From: Mycteria americana
Taxonomy: Eukaryota > Chordata > Aves > Ciconiiformes > Ciconiidae
Direction: 5' to 3'
DNA length: 64,000 nt
Assembly: GCF_035582795.1 (NCBI RefSeq)
Contig: NC_134371.1
Location: 50,199,001 to 50,263,000 of the forward strand
A program made the translations under genes and the position numbers. Positions 13,586-26,750 of this stretch are shown one piece after another (within the stretch, counting starts at the first letter, position 1; the number at the start of each line of letters is the position of its first letter). The notes beneath the pieces were generated by a model. That model made no database searches and was not told the origin of the DNA. It saw only the letters and a program-made list of their open reading frames with translations.

Positions 13586-16500
13586 TGAGAGGCCTTTTTC
13601 TCAAGCCTAAGAATGCTGAGGGCTGAGTACTGAAATCTAGAAGATGACCTGTGATGGCAGCAGCAACCCCCAAACTACCTGATTTTCAGTCTGAGAGAGG
13701 AAGAAGTATGCACTGATACAAGCTGAGGCTATCTCCCTGCACAAGCAATGGCCAGTTTTCTGACAGCAGGAATCCAGGAAAGGCTAAACAAATGTGCATT
13801 TCTCCTCATCCTCCTTACAGATCCATGGAAAGCTCAGGAAAACCCCAGTCAAAAAGTAGCAGTGAATATGCAGAGAACCCTACATCCTAACCGCCACGTA
13901 CCCTGCAAATTTCATTTTACATTATAAATAGATTTGAAGATATATTTCCAGGAAGGTAGTATCAGACTCCAAATCTATTTTTAGGAGTATTTTTAAAAAA
14001 GGCCTTATTTTTACAGGCTGAGTAGCCAGAGGGACCCATTGACCTCCAGGACAGTCCGTACTTTTAAGATGTGAAACAGTAGTCTCTTTCTCCTGACTTT
14101 TTTAATAGATAGAAGAACATTAGTTTACATTATGTTACAGGGACTGCTCCCGAAACATGCCATCTACTACAAATGTTCTTGCTTCATAAAATCACACTCA
14201 GAATGCGCCCAAAATGGTTACCAAACCTTGTGTCATCAAAGCTACACCCACCGGCTCTCTAGCCATGCTGTCAGATGTAGTAGGTTAAAGAAACATCTGC
14301 TAGCAGTGTGGCTCACGCCTGGTAGAGAAAAACATTTTCCCTACAAATTGCCACTTTGATTCTAAATTCATAAGTGGTATTTAGACTCAGACAAATTTCT
14401 AAAAACAACCTCCTCCCTCCTCCCCCATTTCCAAAGACTATATACAGAGAACTTACCATTGCCAGAAAGAGGGAAACCTTTAAATAGTGGGAGGGAAGGA
14501 TACCTTATTTACTGAGTTGGTGTAAACTCACAACCACTTTGTTGTCTGTCACTTATGGCAGAGTTAGACACCACAGCACACCACTGGAAATTAAAGTGTA
14601 AAGAATGGCAAACGTGAATGGCAGAAATAATTCAATTTGAATAAAGAATAAATCTCATTATTTGTGGGATTTGTTTCCAGCTTTTTGGCTATTTAGGACA
14701 AGCAGTGTTTAAGTGTTTGCAAATGCTGTATCTTTGTATCTAAACAAATGAGAGTCATCTTAAATATATGAAAAGCACCGTTATACCAGGAAGCACAGCA
14801 CTAACTGTAATGTTAACATAAATATTACAGATGTTATTGATTACAGATAAAAATCAGGACTTCTCAGATTACATTCCTATAACTGTAATGACTCACGAGA
14901 AAGTAAAACTGCACTTAGCCCAAAGTAATTGAAAGTAACTGCTGCTAAAAGGGACAAATTTTGCCACAGACTGGCTCTAATAACATCTTAGTTCTGCCAT
15001 CAAGTGAGATCAGCCAGTAGCTTATATATTTATCAGCTGTCTGCTTCATCTTGTGCGCAGTTGATCCCCAATGGTCTAGTCCACTGATTTAATTAAAAAT
15101 CCCTTTCCCTCCCAACAGCAGAACTTTTTACAACACTTACGATGTTGTTACTGTTCTAGAGTCTTCCAGATGCAGCTTGCATTTCTAATATTGAAGAAGA
15201 ATCATTAGAAACCTAGTCAGAATTCTTCAGGTTTTCTCTAATCAAAGAATGTAGTATCACTGCTCTTTATGTTTCTAAAAACACTGGAAGCACATACAAA
15301 GAAAGATTTGTTTTCTGCAGAAAATTAACTTTACTTATATGGCATATCTTAGTTTTCAAATCACTTCTCTTATGAAATTATCGTGCAGAAACTAAGACTA
15401 CTTATATACATTTAATACATGGCTGAGGTTTAACATGATAAATGGTTCCACATTACAATTTTTCCAGTAGCAAAGCCTGACTAAGAGGCTCCTGCCCTTT
15501 CCCTCACCCAACTCCTCCAACCATTTTGCTAGTTTAGCTCTCAGTTGTGCTGCTGCAACTGTTTGTGGAGCTGCACTCTAAGCCAAAACAAGGCAAAATG
15601 ACCTCATTTAAAAGAACAACAATACAATCACTTGTTCATAGGTCTACTTTTAGAATTCATAATAGAAGAAAAAAAATAATTATTCAAAATGCCAGTTAAG
15701 AAGTCATTAATATAAGCTGCATTAGAAAGACTCTCTAACAGTTAAAGTTATTTCACTTAAAAGTGGAATGTGAGAAAGTGAATGACCATCAGATAGCCAA
15801 AGCTGCCTACATTTCATTTCAGGGAAAAAAACTTTTGTTTAAATTCCAATTGCAGCCTTTCCTATTGGAGACAAAAGAAACTGAAACACAAAGAGAGTGA
15901 GCTTTCTTCAATTCAATTTAGTACTCACCAGTGTAACTTTCAAAGACGACATGCATCAGATGTACTAGTAAGCTTCCTCAGAGAATATTCACATATAAAA
16001 GGATAGCAGCAGGTTTTTCTTCAGAACATTGTCTCACAAGCGGTAAATGGAAAAAATACTATACCATTTTATAAAAACCTACTTTTTCCTATTCAAGAGT
16101 TTCAGGGTTTTCTTTTGGACAACAGTGATCAATTATTTAGAATAAGCATGGTTTACTTCTCCTTCAGTGAAGAAGTTCAAAGCTAACTTCCTGCATCAGT
16201 AGCAAAGTACGAGAGACAGCCCTTGTAATTACTGCACTTGCATCACTTTTTGTCAAATGACTTTTCAGGGCAAGTGCACTGCTTTCTCCCAAACAAACAG
16301 GTTACACGTTCACTTGCAGTATTATTAATTTTACAGACTGGAGAACAGTATCCAGCACTAGCCATTGCCTTCCTTGCAGAAGTCCTATACTTCACCTGCT
16401 TCACATTATTTAGCTAATGTGACCATGATGTGCTAAACTTTGGGAGAGTTACTGCTTTTTCATGTTAACTTTCACATGCATGTCTGATGCTGAGATGAAT

Positions 16501-17807
16501 TATTCTCAAGGTACTTGACAGATGGGAATCGATCACCAAGCATGCAATGCAGCTGAATGAGTAGAAAGCAACCCGCTTGCTCCATGACTCTTACAGCTCT
16601 TGGACTGAAGTCTCCCTGGTCCAGAACATTGTCTGTATCGAGTGACCAGGGAGCTGCCATGATGAAAAAACACAAATACACCTATGTCCTACTGAGAAAA
16701 GACATAATTAGCAGTGTTATACTGCAAATGGGATCTTCATGGGCTCTAGTCAATTTTCACAAAGGAAAAAAAATCTGCAAAACTTTATGACAACTAGGTT
16801 GTAGACTGTTGCTTCAATCTTTAAATAGTTATTTTAACCAGTCTCACCAAACTCTGACTCTTCCCTCAAGTCTTGCAATCTGCTGTGGATACTACTTGAA
16901 AGCTATATTCCTTATTCAAGCAGAATTCCCAATGAGTAAGAAGACTTCCAGCACTTGTTCTAGGAGTTTATGAGACAAACTCACTGGTTAGCTTTTTTGA
17001 AAGTCAGGATCTTTGCTTTGTGTCCAAGGAACTGTCACATCCTCAGTTTTTTAGTCCAAAGAACAGCTATTTCCCTGTATGCATCACTCTTTATTTTTCC
17101 TCTTGTTTTTCAATGATCTGCCTAGCAAAAAAACACCCTTCCAACTTTACTGGTTTTAGGTCAATTTCTCATTAATTTCACTAAATAGCCTTACAGAAGA
17201 ATTCTATATAAGAAGAGGAAGTATGTACATACAGAAGAAATAACATGAAAAGGAGAAAATAAGTTGAAGTTTTTTATATCACTCTGCTGCTGACATTCCA
17301 GGATTGTTTCTCTGAATAAAATGCCTAATAAAAAGCAGTTCTTTAACACTTCTTATGGCAGGAAAAATAAGAACAAAGGGAAGATATTAAAAAGCCTTGG
17401 AAAAAAAAGCCTTAAATAAAACAATTGCTAGCTACACTCCCTGTGGCAACCTGGGATATATTCTACATCAATAACATTATTTTCACTGAAAAAGAGGAGA
17501 AAGATCACCACAGACAAAATTAATATTTAAATTGCCTATAGAACTTACTGTCTCGCTTTAACATAGTAGTTTACTTTCTGAAAAAGGACTGTGGTGCTTT
17601 CTTCCTTTCTTCTGTAATTTAGAGACTTACATCTCTGTTGTCCCTAATTATTAGTTTTATGCAGCTAACTAAGTGGAAAGAAAAATGAACTTTTGAAATT
17701 CATGCATCATCAACAGAACTATTAATTAAAACCTTGTTGTTTCCAAATGTCAACAATGATTAAGCAGGGAGATATTTTTTGTGAGGTTACTCATTTGGGT
17801 GGAAGAC

Positions 17808-17821
17808 CTTACCATGGTAAC
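17808..17821. promoter_or_regulatory. RFX-type X-box palindrome
   Basis: The sequence CTTACCATGGTAAC matches 13 of 14 positions of the palindromic RFX-family site (GTTRCCATGGYAAC). It is 1.6 kb upstream of the ALG14 start codon, outside the CpG island. Both half-sites are intact. Occupancy is not shown. Confidence 0.45.
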
Positions 17822-19405
17822 ACTGTTTTTAATAGTCTCTGCTTAAAACAACTGCAAAATTATATGTTGCACTGATGTAAAGAAAAACAAAACATAATCT
17901 GTAGAACTGTGAGACACGAATCAGAAAGACTCACTTTACTTCAGTTTCTAAGATGGCAAAGGGTAGCTAGAAAGTACATCTTTTACTTGTAAATTATGCA
18001 ATAACCACTGGAATCCATAACTGGCACAAGCTTTTGTTAAAAATGAGAAATGTTCAGCTTCCAAGGCTGGTAGGGATACAAGAAGTCCAACTTGTTCAGC
18101 ATGAACAAGAGAAAAAAAAAATGGCCAGAGAAACCATGGCAAACAGATGCAGAATTGCAATGTGTTTGATCTATTGTGTTTGTGCACTTGAGGTACAAGT
18201 GCACAGCTGTCATGTTTCATATGCTTGACAAGTCACCCCATAAAGCAATGGTGTCAAACCACTCCAAAAAGTTCTAGAGTTCATTGATCCTGATTCATAG
18301 ACCAAGAGGAGGGCCTTGCTCCCTGGCAGATAATTTAAGGAAAATGATGAACAAAGTTTCCTGACATAAAATGTAATATCTTACTCTTTCTAGCAAATGC
18401 ACATCTCATCTGAGGTTAGTCCAATGGCTGAATCATCACAATCTCCGTAACAAAGACCGGATGCTGACAGAGATGAAAAGAGTGCTGATCTGTTGCTCCA
18501 CGGTTCTTACTGAAATAAAAAGCTAAAGTATCAGAATGAATAAAAACAAGAATCATGAGAGGCAGTGAAATATTAATATTCTTCATTTTATGCATTATTA
18601 TAGGCTATGTACAATTACAGTTCCATATATGCATACATCCCTGGATAAAGATTATGCCTGGACATGGTTGCAAATTCCTGCAGCAATCTGTGGAGCCACA
18701 TGTCAGTGGAGCCACATGACTTACTTCTTCAGTATGTATTTCTCAATTTACAAATGAATTAAAGCAGTTAGATCTCCTTTCAGCTGATTGCAACCCATGC
18801 AGAAAGGCAGACTAGGGCACGGAGGGCTGGTTCGGCGTGCAATACGACGAAAGCATCAGTACTCATTTACCCTCGTGGTCAAGCTCTGACAGGAGAGTAT
18901 TCCGGAGCTCCAGGGACTCGGCTGACCAGTGGCCGAAGCGGTGGAGGCCAGTTTCTGCTGTTTTCATGGATAAATGACAACGCTCGTCAAACGCGTACCG
19001 GAGGACAGACCCAGCCTTTTTACATTTAGGAAGCGTCTCACACTTCATTACCGCGAACACTCGTCACACACCCGACGGCAACCGCGCGGCCCCGCTCAGA
19101 CGGCGGCCTGCGACCACCCGCGCCGAGAACAGGCGACAGCCCAGCCCCGGGCCCTGCGCTGCTGCCCCGGCACGGCCCAACCGCCGCCGGCCCCGCAGCG
19201 CCCGCCGTGCGCACCGCTGGCCCGGCCGAGCCCAGCCCGCTACACGGCGGGCCGCTCTCCCGCCGCCACCACAGCCCTCGGGCAGCGGCGCTGGGGCAGC
19301 GCTTACAGACGGGGGGGAGGTGGTTTGAGCCACGCCGGCTGCCGTGCGCCGGGAGGTGCTACCGCCCGCTTCCGCGCGGGGCGATGGGACGGCTGCGGCC
19401 GCGCC

Positions 19406-19535
19406 ATGGAACCCCCACTGCCTGCCGCCCTCCTCCTCCTCCTCCCCTTACTGCTCGTCCCCTTGGCGCTCCTGGCGAGGAGGCGCCGCGGCCGGCGGAC
19501 ACCTCCCCTCAGGCTCCTGGTGGTGGCCGGCTCCG
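19406..19535 (+). CDS. ALG14: ALG14 coding exon 1
   Basis: Encodes 43 codons plus one base: initiator Met, a hydrophobic Leu/Ala/Pro segment, an Arg-rich stretch (about residues 24-31), and the first beta strand LLVVAGSG. It ends at donor G|GTGAGT. Very GC-rich because it lies in the CpG island. This N-terminus is the most divergent part of the family; the VVAGSGGH join to exon 2 fixes the assignment. Confidence 0.95.
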
Positions 19536-22500
19536 GTGAGTCAGGGTTGCCGCCAGCGCGAGTGGGTTGCGGCGCAGAGCGCCCGCGGCGGGCACCAGGA
19601 ACTACGGCTCCCGGCATGCAGCGCGGGGGAGGGCCAGCGCGGCGGTCGTCGGTGTGTCCTGGTGCATGCCGGGAGTTGTAGTCGCGATGGCGGCCGCGGT
19701 AGTACCGCGCTGAGGGGAGGCCAGCCCGCCGGCGGCCGCGTGTCAGGAGCCGCTGCCGGGGTGCCCGCACGGCTGTTCCCCCACTGCACCCTCGAGGCCG
19801 CCGCCTGTCTTTGGTTTTTTTAGTTCTTGATTTGAGTAATTGTTAAGCTTCGTCTTTATTTGGGGCATTTTCATCTGTATCTATGTCTGACAGTTTGAGT
19901 TCTGAACCTTTCCTTCAGGTGGCACATGCGTTTCATCGAAGTCACTAACGAATATATGGACTAAAACTGATGCAGGACAGACCTGTGCAGCTGCATGGTC
20001 TTCTCACAGAAAATTATCGATGGCGATTCAGGGCAAGGCTTTCCAAAGATCGGTGCACACCTTACATACGTGACATTTCATAATAATTTTACCCAAACCA
20101 TGTTTCTGTGGTTTACTTATGAGAGTCTCACGCGGGCCTGCCAGAGGCAGTACTGTTGTCCAAGTGCATCACGCCACGCTAAGGGGACACACACACATAT
20201 CTGCTGCTCCTTGTCACCTCCCCAGAGTTGCAGGGCAATTAATTTGCCCCCCCAAATTAGACTACCTTGAAAATTTGTAGTTGACAAATCAAGGCAAGCT
20301 TTGATTTCATTACCTCAGTATCCCTGTGGTTTTTGCGCATCAACTAATTGAGTAATAATCCCAGGATCTTTCTGCAATCTGAGTTTGACTGGCAGTTTTA
20401 TAATTTTTCAGGTCATCTTTACTTCCACCAGGGCTGGAAACGTGCTTGTTTTCCTTCGGTCCTTTGGAATCCAGTTCATACATATTAAAAAAATACATTC
20501 ACTATACATAAGCTTACCAGGTGAAATAATTCGTAAGTCAGTTAAGATTCATATAATCTTCAAGCCTATACTTTGAGACTTTTTTGAAGTGGGAATCTCC
20601 TGCTCTTCTGTGAACACTCAGACGATTGCATTAAAATTTGTGAAAGCTTCAAAAAATTATTGCTCTTGAGAAATCCCTCCAAACGTCTTTGAAAAATACC
20701 GCATGAAATTCTACGGAAAGGTGGCAAACTCTCGTGTCTAATGTAGCAGCAAAGCTCTTGCTGCTTGTCAGTTGTTTGCCAGCTAAGAGTGCTTGACTTG
20801 TATAGCAAAGGTCTCTTAGGAGGCTAATGACACTGGACAGCAGGAGGTAGTAGGAATACATTTAGTTTACTATTTTGGTCTGCAACTTCCAGCAGAGTGA
20901 AAAGTAACACATCCAGTAAATGCTTATGCCAATACTTATGGGTGCAGTTTTATGTTAAGCCGACCCAGCCCTACAGGTAAAAGGTGAGCCAGCTCCACTT
21001 TACCTACGCAATCTTCCCCCTCCCCTCTTCCACTGTTACGCGTATTCCTGTAATTCCGGTTCAGGAAACTCAACTGACAAAAAAAAAATTAACCAGCTCC
21101 CAAAAAATACAATAAGTACACCCTCCCCTTCTCTCCAGTTTAGTGCCAGTTTAGCTACCTGAACAAAGTGACCTTGCAGTTAGAAGGTTATCAACACCTG
21201 TTCAAGGGCAGTGGTTAAAGCGCTTGGCTGGAGCTGGCCTGTTTCTTCTGTAAGCACTCAGCTTTTACACTGGCGTAGCTGCAGAGTGAAAATGCTGCTT
21301 GCTTGATTTCAGTATTATGAGCTGGGATAGTGCAGCCTCTGCTCTTGGAGGTTGTAGGACTAAACACTGGGTAGGGACAGCAGGAGGTACGCTTCCATGG
21401 CTCAGCTCTGAGCCAGGTCCTGTCCAGCTTCATTTTGACCGTTGCACCATGGTATGGCTCTTGAGTATGGACTACAGCATAACTCTTTGCCCTCTTGTTT
21501 TTGCATCGTGTACAGGACATTAAACACAAATGTCAGACTTCTGTGTGATCCTGGTTCAATCCCATTTAACTGAAAAAATTCCATCAATACAGTTTCAGTG
21601 GGAGCTGAATTGTCTTGAATGTTACTTAAACAGTCTCAACATCCTTTAATTGAATCCTTTACTCTCAGAAGAGTGTCACTGATAATATTAGTACTAATAA
21701 GTTTTAAAAGGAAAAGTGACTAATTCAGCTGAAGAAATTGAAAGTTACAAAATTATTCACATATTAACTGCAGTTTATTTTTTTTTACAGGTGGGCACAC
21801 AGCAGAAATCCTGAGGTTACTTAGCTGTTTGTCGGAGTCATACTCTCCTAGACATTATATTTTTGCAGACTCAGATAAAATGAGTGAAGCTAAAATACGT
21901 TCTTTTGAACAAAAAAGGTCTGAAACATTCTCCAATTCACAGGTAACTTGTTAAATATGCTCTTGTAAGATAAAATGATCTTAACATGACATTCCGTTGC
22001 AAGACAATTTGGAAGTGATTCTTTAAAAGGATATTTTTAAGATCAGCAGGTGCTTTTGATTTTCTAGGTATTGATAATCATTAGCACTAAAGTTCAGCTA
22101 AAGGTGCCATTCGGTACATACTGGGTTTTACATTTCTAAAAGTGAACTAAATAAACACTATTAATTAATGCTGTACTAGAGAGACACTGAAAATGCAAAG
22201 TAAATATACCTAAAAATAGCAAATGCCGTTCTTGCTGCCAGTTTTCACTACCACCTTCCTTACTTTCTCTTAAAATGGTCTTTATGTCCTGTTAACATGT
22301 TAATCCATTTAAAGCAATGAGGGAACATAATTGTAGTGAAAGTGACTGTGCAAAGAAGGCTACCTCTTGCTCAAGAAAAGGATGCTGAAAATAAATCTCT
22401 TATAATTTTGTAAACCAGCTGGCCATGGAAGTGTTATTTGTAGCTATAAAAATACGGGGGCAGAAATATGGTGAGGTTTTTTTGTTTTATTTTTTAGTTT

Positions 22501-25500
22501 GGCATTTCCCTCAGTGACATAATGTATTTTTTGGAAAGAAATTATATCTAAAAATATTTTATCTAAGAAAACCTTAATTGAAATTGTATTATTTTTGTGT
22601 GTTTCTAGACTGTGTTTTGGTTGGATTTTAAAATAGAGCATTAGTTACAGACATTTTAAAAATATGCAATACCTCTTAAGGTCAGATAGTTTTCTGGTTG
22701 ATGACCTGAGCAAATGCTGAACTCCTAAAAATCATGAAAAAAATAATGAAAATATTTTGTTTATCTTTTTATCAAATGTTTGCTTGCTTTGAGCTAGTTT
22801 GCTGTATGATTAACAGACAGAGTATGACTCTCTGGTGAGTTAAAGTGTGATTTAATGTCCAGTGAAATTAGGAGAAAGATTATATATTTATTTAGAAATT
22901 GGAATAAGTACAATGGAAATTAATGTTCTGACTACAAAAATCTTAGTCCTTTTGAGCAAGTAGTACAACACGCAGTGAATTAATTATTTACGTGGTATTG
23001 ATTTCATATGGTGCACTTCTGATATTTCTGTTGTCTTCAGCAGCACTGCTGGGACAAAAGATTGTAGAACTCAGTACCAACGATTTTCAGAATAAACCCT
23101 TTTAATGTAAAGCAACTGCTGCTAAGGTGAGCAACAGGCTCACTTAGGAATTACATCTTTAAGTTTGTTTACCCCACTTTCACCTTGGAAGACAAAGGTT
23201 CCTTGTCTACCACAAGTTGCTGAATCAAGTGGGGATTACTTAGTTTAAAATTGAGTGTAGCAGTCTCTTCTCTCATTGTGCACCAAGGATGAAAGTTTAG
23301 TAAAGTGACCGGAGGTATTTCCTTTTCAGAGAAATCTTGTTTGGTAATTAGTCATTCACACAGTCATACTCACTTATCTAAAAAAGTCCAACCCTAAATT
23401 ATTAAATTTCTTAAAAATACATATTTTGAGTATTAAAGGATTATGCAGTTTTCCACTAGTTCACTTAGTTTTGCTAAGCAGTTTCCCTTTTGTACCCTCT
23501 CCAACTGCTAACAGATCATGTAGTTATATTTTCCCTCAGCATTGAAAGCCAGAGGAACATTTTTGGCTGCATCTGAGTTTGCTGTCTGGATAACAGATGC
23601 TCATTTTCCTTTGGCCATTCTTTTTCCACTGAGCAAAAATATTTAGAGTGAAAATGGAAGATAAATTTTGGAAAGTAAAGGTCACGTGCCTATAACATAT
23701 ATTTACTAAGTTTCAGAGTGTGCTTTCAAGTAGTACGTGTTTTGGCACTGGGTATGCTGGAGATCATCAAGCATTTAAAAATCATGTGTTAGTAGCTTCT
23801 TGCAGCTTTTAATAAATTAAAGGGAAAAGTCTGAATGCTTCAACCCACGGTCATTCCCTTCCTCATCTTGTCAAGGAAGTAAATTTTTCCAGAACTAAGG
23901 ACTGGACAGAAGACAGATTACAATAATGACCTAAGAGAAAAATCAGTGTACACATTTAACAAATTCCAATGTAAAAAAATACAAATATAACCAATTTTTC
24001 TTTTGATCTGTGGTCTAGCCCAGTTATAAAAGCTACAGTATTCAGGGAGAAGGAAAGGAAGCCAGAATGAGCATCTTGCTTACAAGAAGCAAAATGCTGC
24101 ACATCTACTCACTAAGTCTCTTGGGGAAAAAAAAAAAAATCCAAAATGCCTGCTATGAAAAGTCTCTGGTCCTGCTATCACTTGCCTCTTTGTTCTCTGT
24201 TGCCCTCAGCCTGTAACCACAACTATTCTACATGGCTGCCCCCAGAGCTGTTACTCAGGGAACCTTCTGCGCTCAGCATAGAGAACCTGCTTCAGCTCCT
24301 GCTGACCTACTCTGGCAGTAGAAAGACAGCTTAGATTTGTTGACTGAAGAACACGAATTCTTCACTGGATCTCTTACCCCCATTTGTCATGTCTGAGATG
24401 AGCAACCAGATTAACTAACCTTTACATAATGCTCATCTGACCACATGTTCTTTTCCATTTTATGTTTCATGAGAGATATCATGCTAAGAAATCTTGTTCC
24501 TCAGCAGGAAACAGAACTACATAAACCCAGTCTCTTTGCAAGCATTGCAGTATATTCACTTGAGCATACTGTAATACGTCACAGCAGTGGCAATTTTCCA
24601 CCTACTTTTCCTTGCATGCTTGCAAAACAACAGTGTTAACTAGGTAAAGGACTACATCACTGGTTTTGAAATTGCAATACCCAGTCAACCGTTACAGAAT
24701 TGCCAGTTTGGAACATTTGTCTTCAAATAACACAAAGGTTTCCGACTCCACTAAAGATGTAAGGAAAAATAAATGCAACAATATGATACCATAGAAGATA
24801 GGGGAGCAATTTGTGTGTTTCTGGTATCAGACATAATATGCAATTTTCCAGCAAAAGATGCAGGAGGTACCTTTGTCTGGAATACTAACAGTACTCCATC
24901 AGGTGAGAGGCTGGGATTGCAGAAGCATCTGGCAGTGGCTTTTAAACAAACAAACAAAATCCAGTTTTGTTTCTCAGCTTAATATTTAAATGTTGATTGA
25001 TATGTGGGCTGAAGTCCTAACACACGACATAGACACTGATGTGCAAAGTTTCAAGCATGTTTTTTGAAGAGCATAGATAAAACCAGTTTGATCTTTACCT
25101 GAATTCTACAAGTAAATTTCTACTTTGATACTGTTTGGGGACCCTGCCAAGTTTTGCTGAAATCAGTTTTTTATGATGAAGAAAATCACATACTTTTTTT
25201 GGCAAATATTGTTTAACACCATTCTTACAGTGAAGGGAGCATCCTGAGTAGTTCCAGTGAAACCTGATCTGCCTAAAACTACCTTATCATACACGTATTT
25301 CTTGCAGGACTGAATGCTATGCAAGGGTCTAAACTCCACTTACAGCATTTCTTTTTATCACCTGATCTCTTCCAAAGCTTTAAGAAATAGAGAGGTAGTG
25401 ATAACCAGAATCCTGTTAAATGGGGAGCAGGGGGCATGTTTATTTTTCCATATTCTGTTGTCAGACTAATGCAATCAGAGTTTCAACACCTGCAAATAAA

Positions 25501-26717
25501 ACATAAAACAACCAGTTCGTAACATCTGTTAATGCCTGCCAGCATCACTGCAATTGAAGAACCTTATCACAATGAAACAGAATAATTTCAGTCAAGAAAA
25601 TTAACTTAATATTCTGCATTTATAAGTGGGGTTTTTTTTTATTCTTTCCACCTTATATATTTAAAAAGCCCCAGTTTTTGCTGTTCAAAACTGATTTGTA
25701 GTTTGTATTTACTGTACAGCTATTGGCAACATAATCTTTCCTGGTCACAAATCATGAGGGCTAAGCTATACCATTGCTAATTGTCATATTTGAAGTAACT
25801 GGGCAATTTTCGGTATTTATAATGATATTTAGAGTCTCTCATTCCCAATATGAGTTCTGCCAGAGTGGTAGTGATCTGGTGTCCCATATGAAGCAAGATA
25901 GTGACCATTGTCCAAATCTAAACAATGTCAATGCCAACGAACAGTGCACTGCAGCCATTATATTTGTCTTTCATTTAAACCGTCAAAAATTTCATTCGCA
26001 TCGGGACTGCCTTCTGATGTAGCAATAGTTCCTAGGTGTAGTTACTCTGTGTCAAGGTAAAAGCCATCTGTGAAGAGTGCAGGAAGCCTAACTACTGTTA
26101 ACTGCTTACAGTGTTCCGAGACAAACAGAAAACATCTGTGTTTTATTAATTTGATACCTTTTACACACAGTGAATAATCTCTACTTTTTCGTAGGGAAAG
26201 AACAAAGAAAACTATTTCTTAAACTTACTTTTTATTTAATGATAAGGTGTTCTTTCCTGTTTCTTTATGCAAATATTTTGCATTTTGAATATGCATCTTG
26301 CATATCTTTTGAATACTCATTGAGTACTCATTTAAAGGATAGTGATATTTGCTGTTATATTTTTTAATAGTATGCACCAGACATTAGCTGAGAAAAGTTG
26401 TTACATTTTCTGCAGTGTAAATCCATGAAGAATTTAAACAGGCAAGAGACAGAAGAGTCATCGTGTTTGGATTCTATCTAATGAGACCTAGACTTGTGTC
26501 TCGGTGACCACAAGGTGGGGCACTACGTTAACATACTGTGGGTGAAGCTGCTCTAGCTGAATTGTTTATTAACTTAGGAATGTTTTAAAGTAAAATTAGA
26601 AGAGATTAAAAAATAGATATATAGTTCCAGTATTTCGTTTTACTTTATTGCCAGGAGCGCTAAGCACAACACTGAAAAAGGTATCTAAGAAAAGGTTTCA
26701 TACCCAAACATTTCCAA

Positions 26718-26750
<33 letters not shown>

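Larger units (their letters stand above)
4081..18900. other. Non-coding spacer between the two CpG islands
   Basis: About 15 kb of AT-rich sequence with no exon that I can match to a known protein. Open frames are short (longest about 141 codons at 11451-11876 +) and show no domain, signal or splice context. It contains a short tandem duplication (13535-13585), a good RFX-type X-box (17808-17821), a CTCF-like sequence (7147-7162), and several poly-A or poly-T runs. If TLCD4 and ALG14 are divergent as in human, this is their shared upstream region. Confidence 0.6.
19060..19800 (+). promoter_or_regulatory. ALG14: ALG14 CpG-island promoter
   Basis: A sharply bounded GC- and CpG-rich block surrounds the first ALG14 coding exon. 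No TATA box is visible, which is typical of a housekeeping promoter. The transcription start is probably within the few hundred bases before 19406 but cannot be placed exactly. The block continues about 250 bases into intron 1, where paired ZNF143-type motifs and a YY1-type motif sit. Confidence 0.75.
19536..21790 (+). other. ALG14: ALG14 intron 1
   Basis: 2.26 kb, GTGAGT donor and TTTTTTACAG acceptor after a T-rich tract, phase 1. The first 250 bases are still CpG island and hold the ZNF143/YY1 motif cluster. Beyond 19830 it is ordinary AT-rich sequence with no other feature seen. Confidence 0.9.

Noticed and set aside
18974-19405. In-frame upstream extension of ALG14 exon 1 to an earlier Met
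   Set aside because: It would add 144 low-complexity residues not found in the family; the Met at 19406 has a better context and gives normal length.
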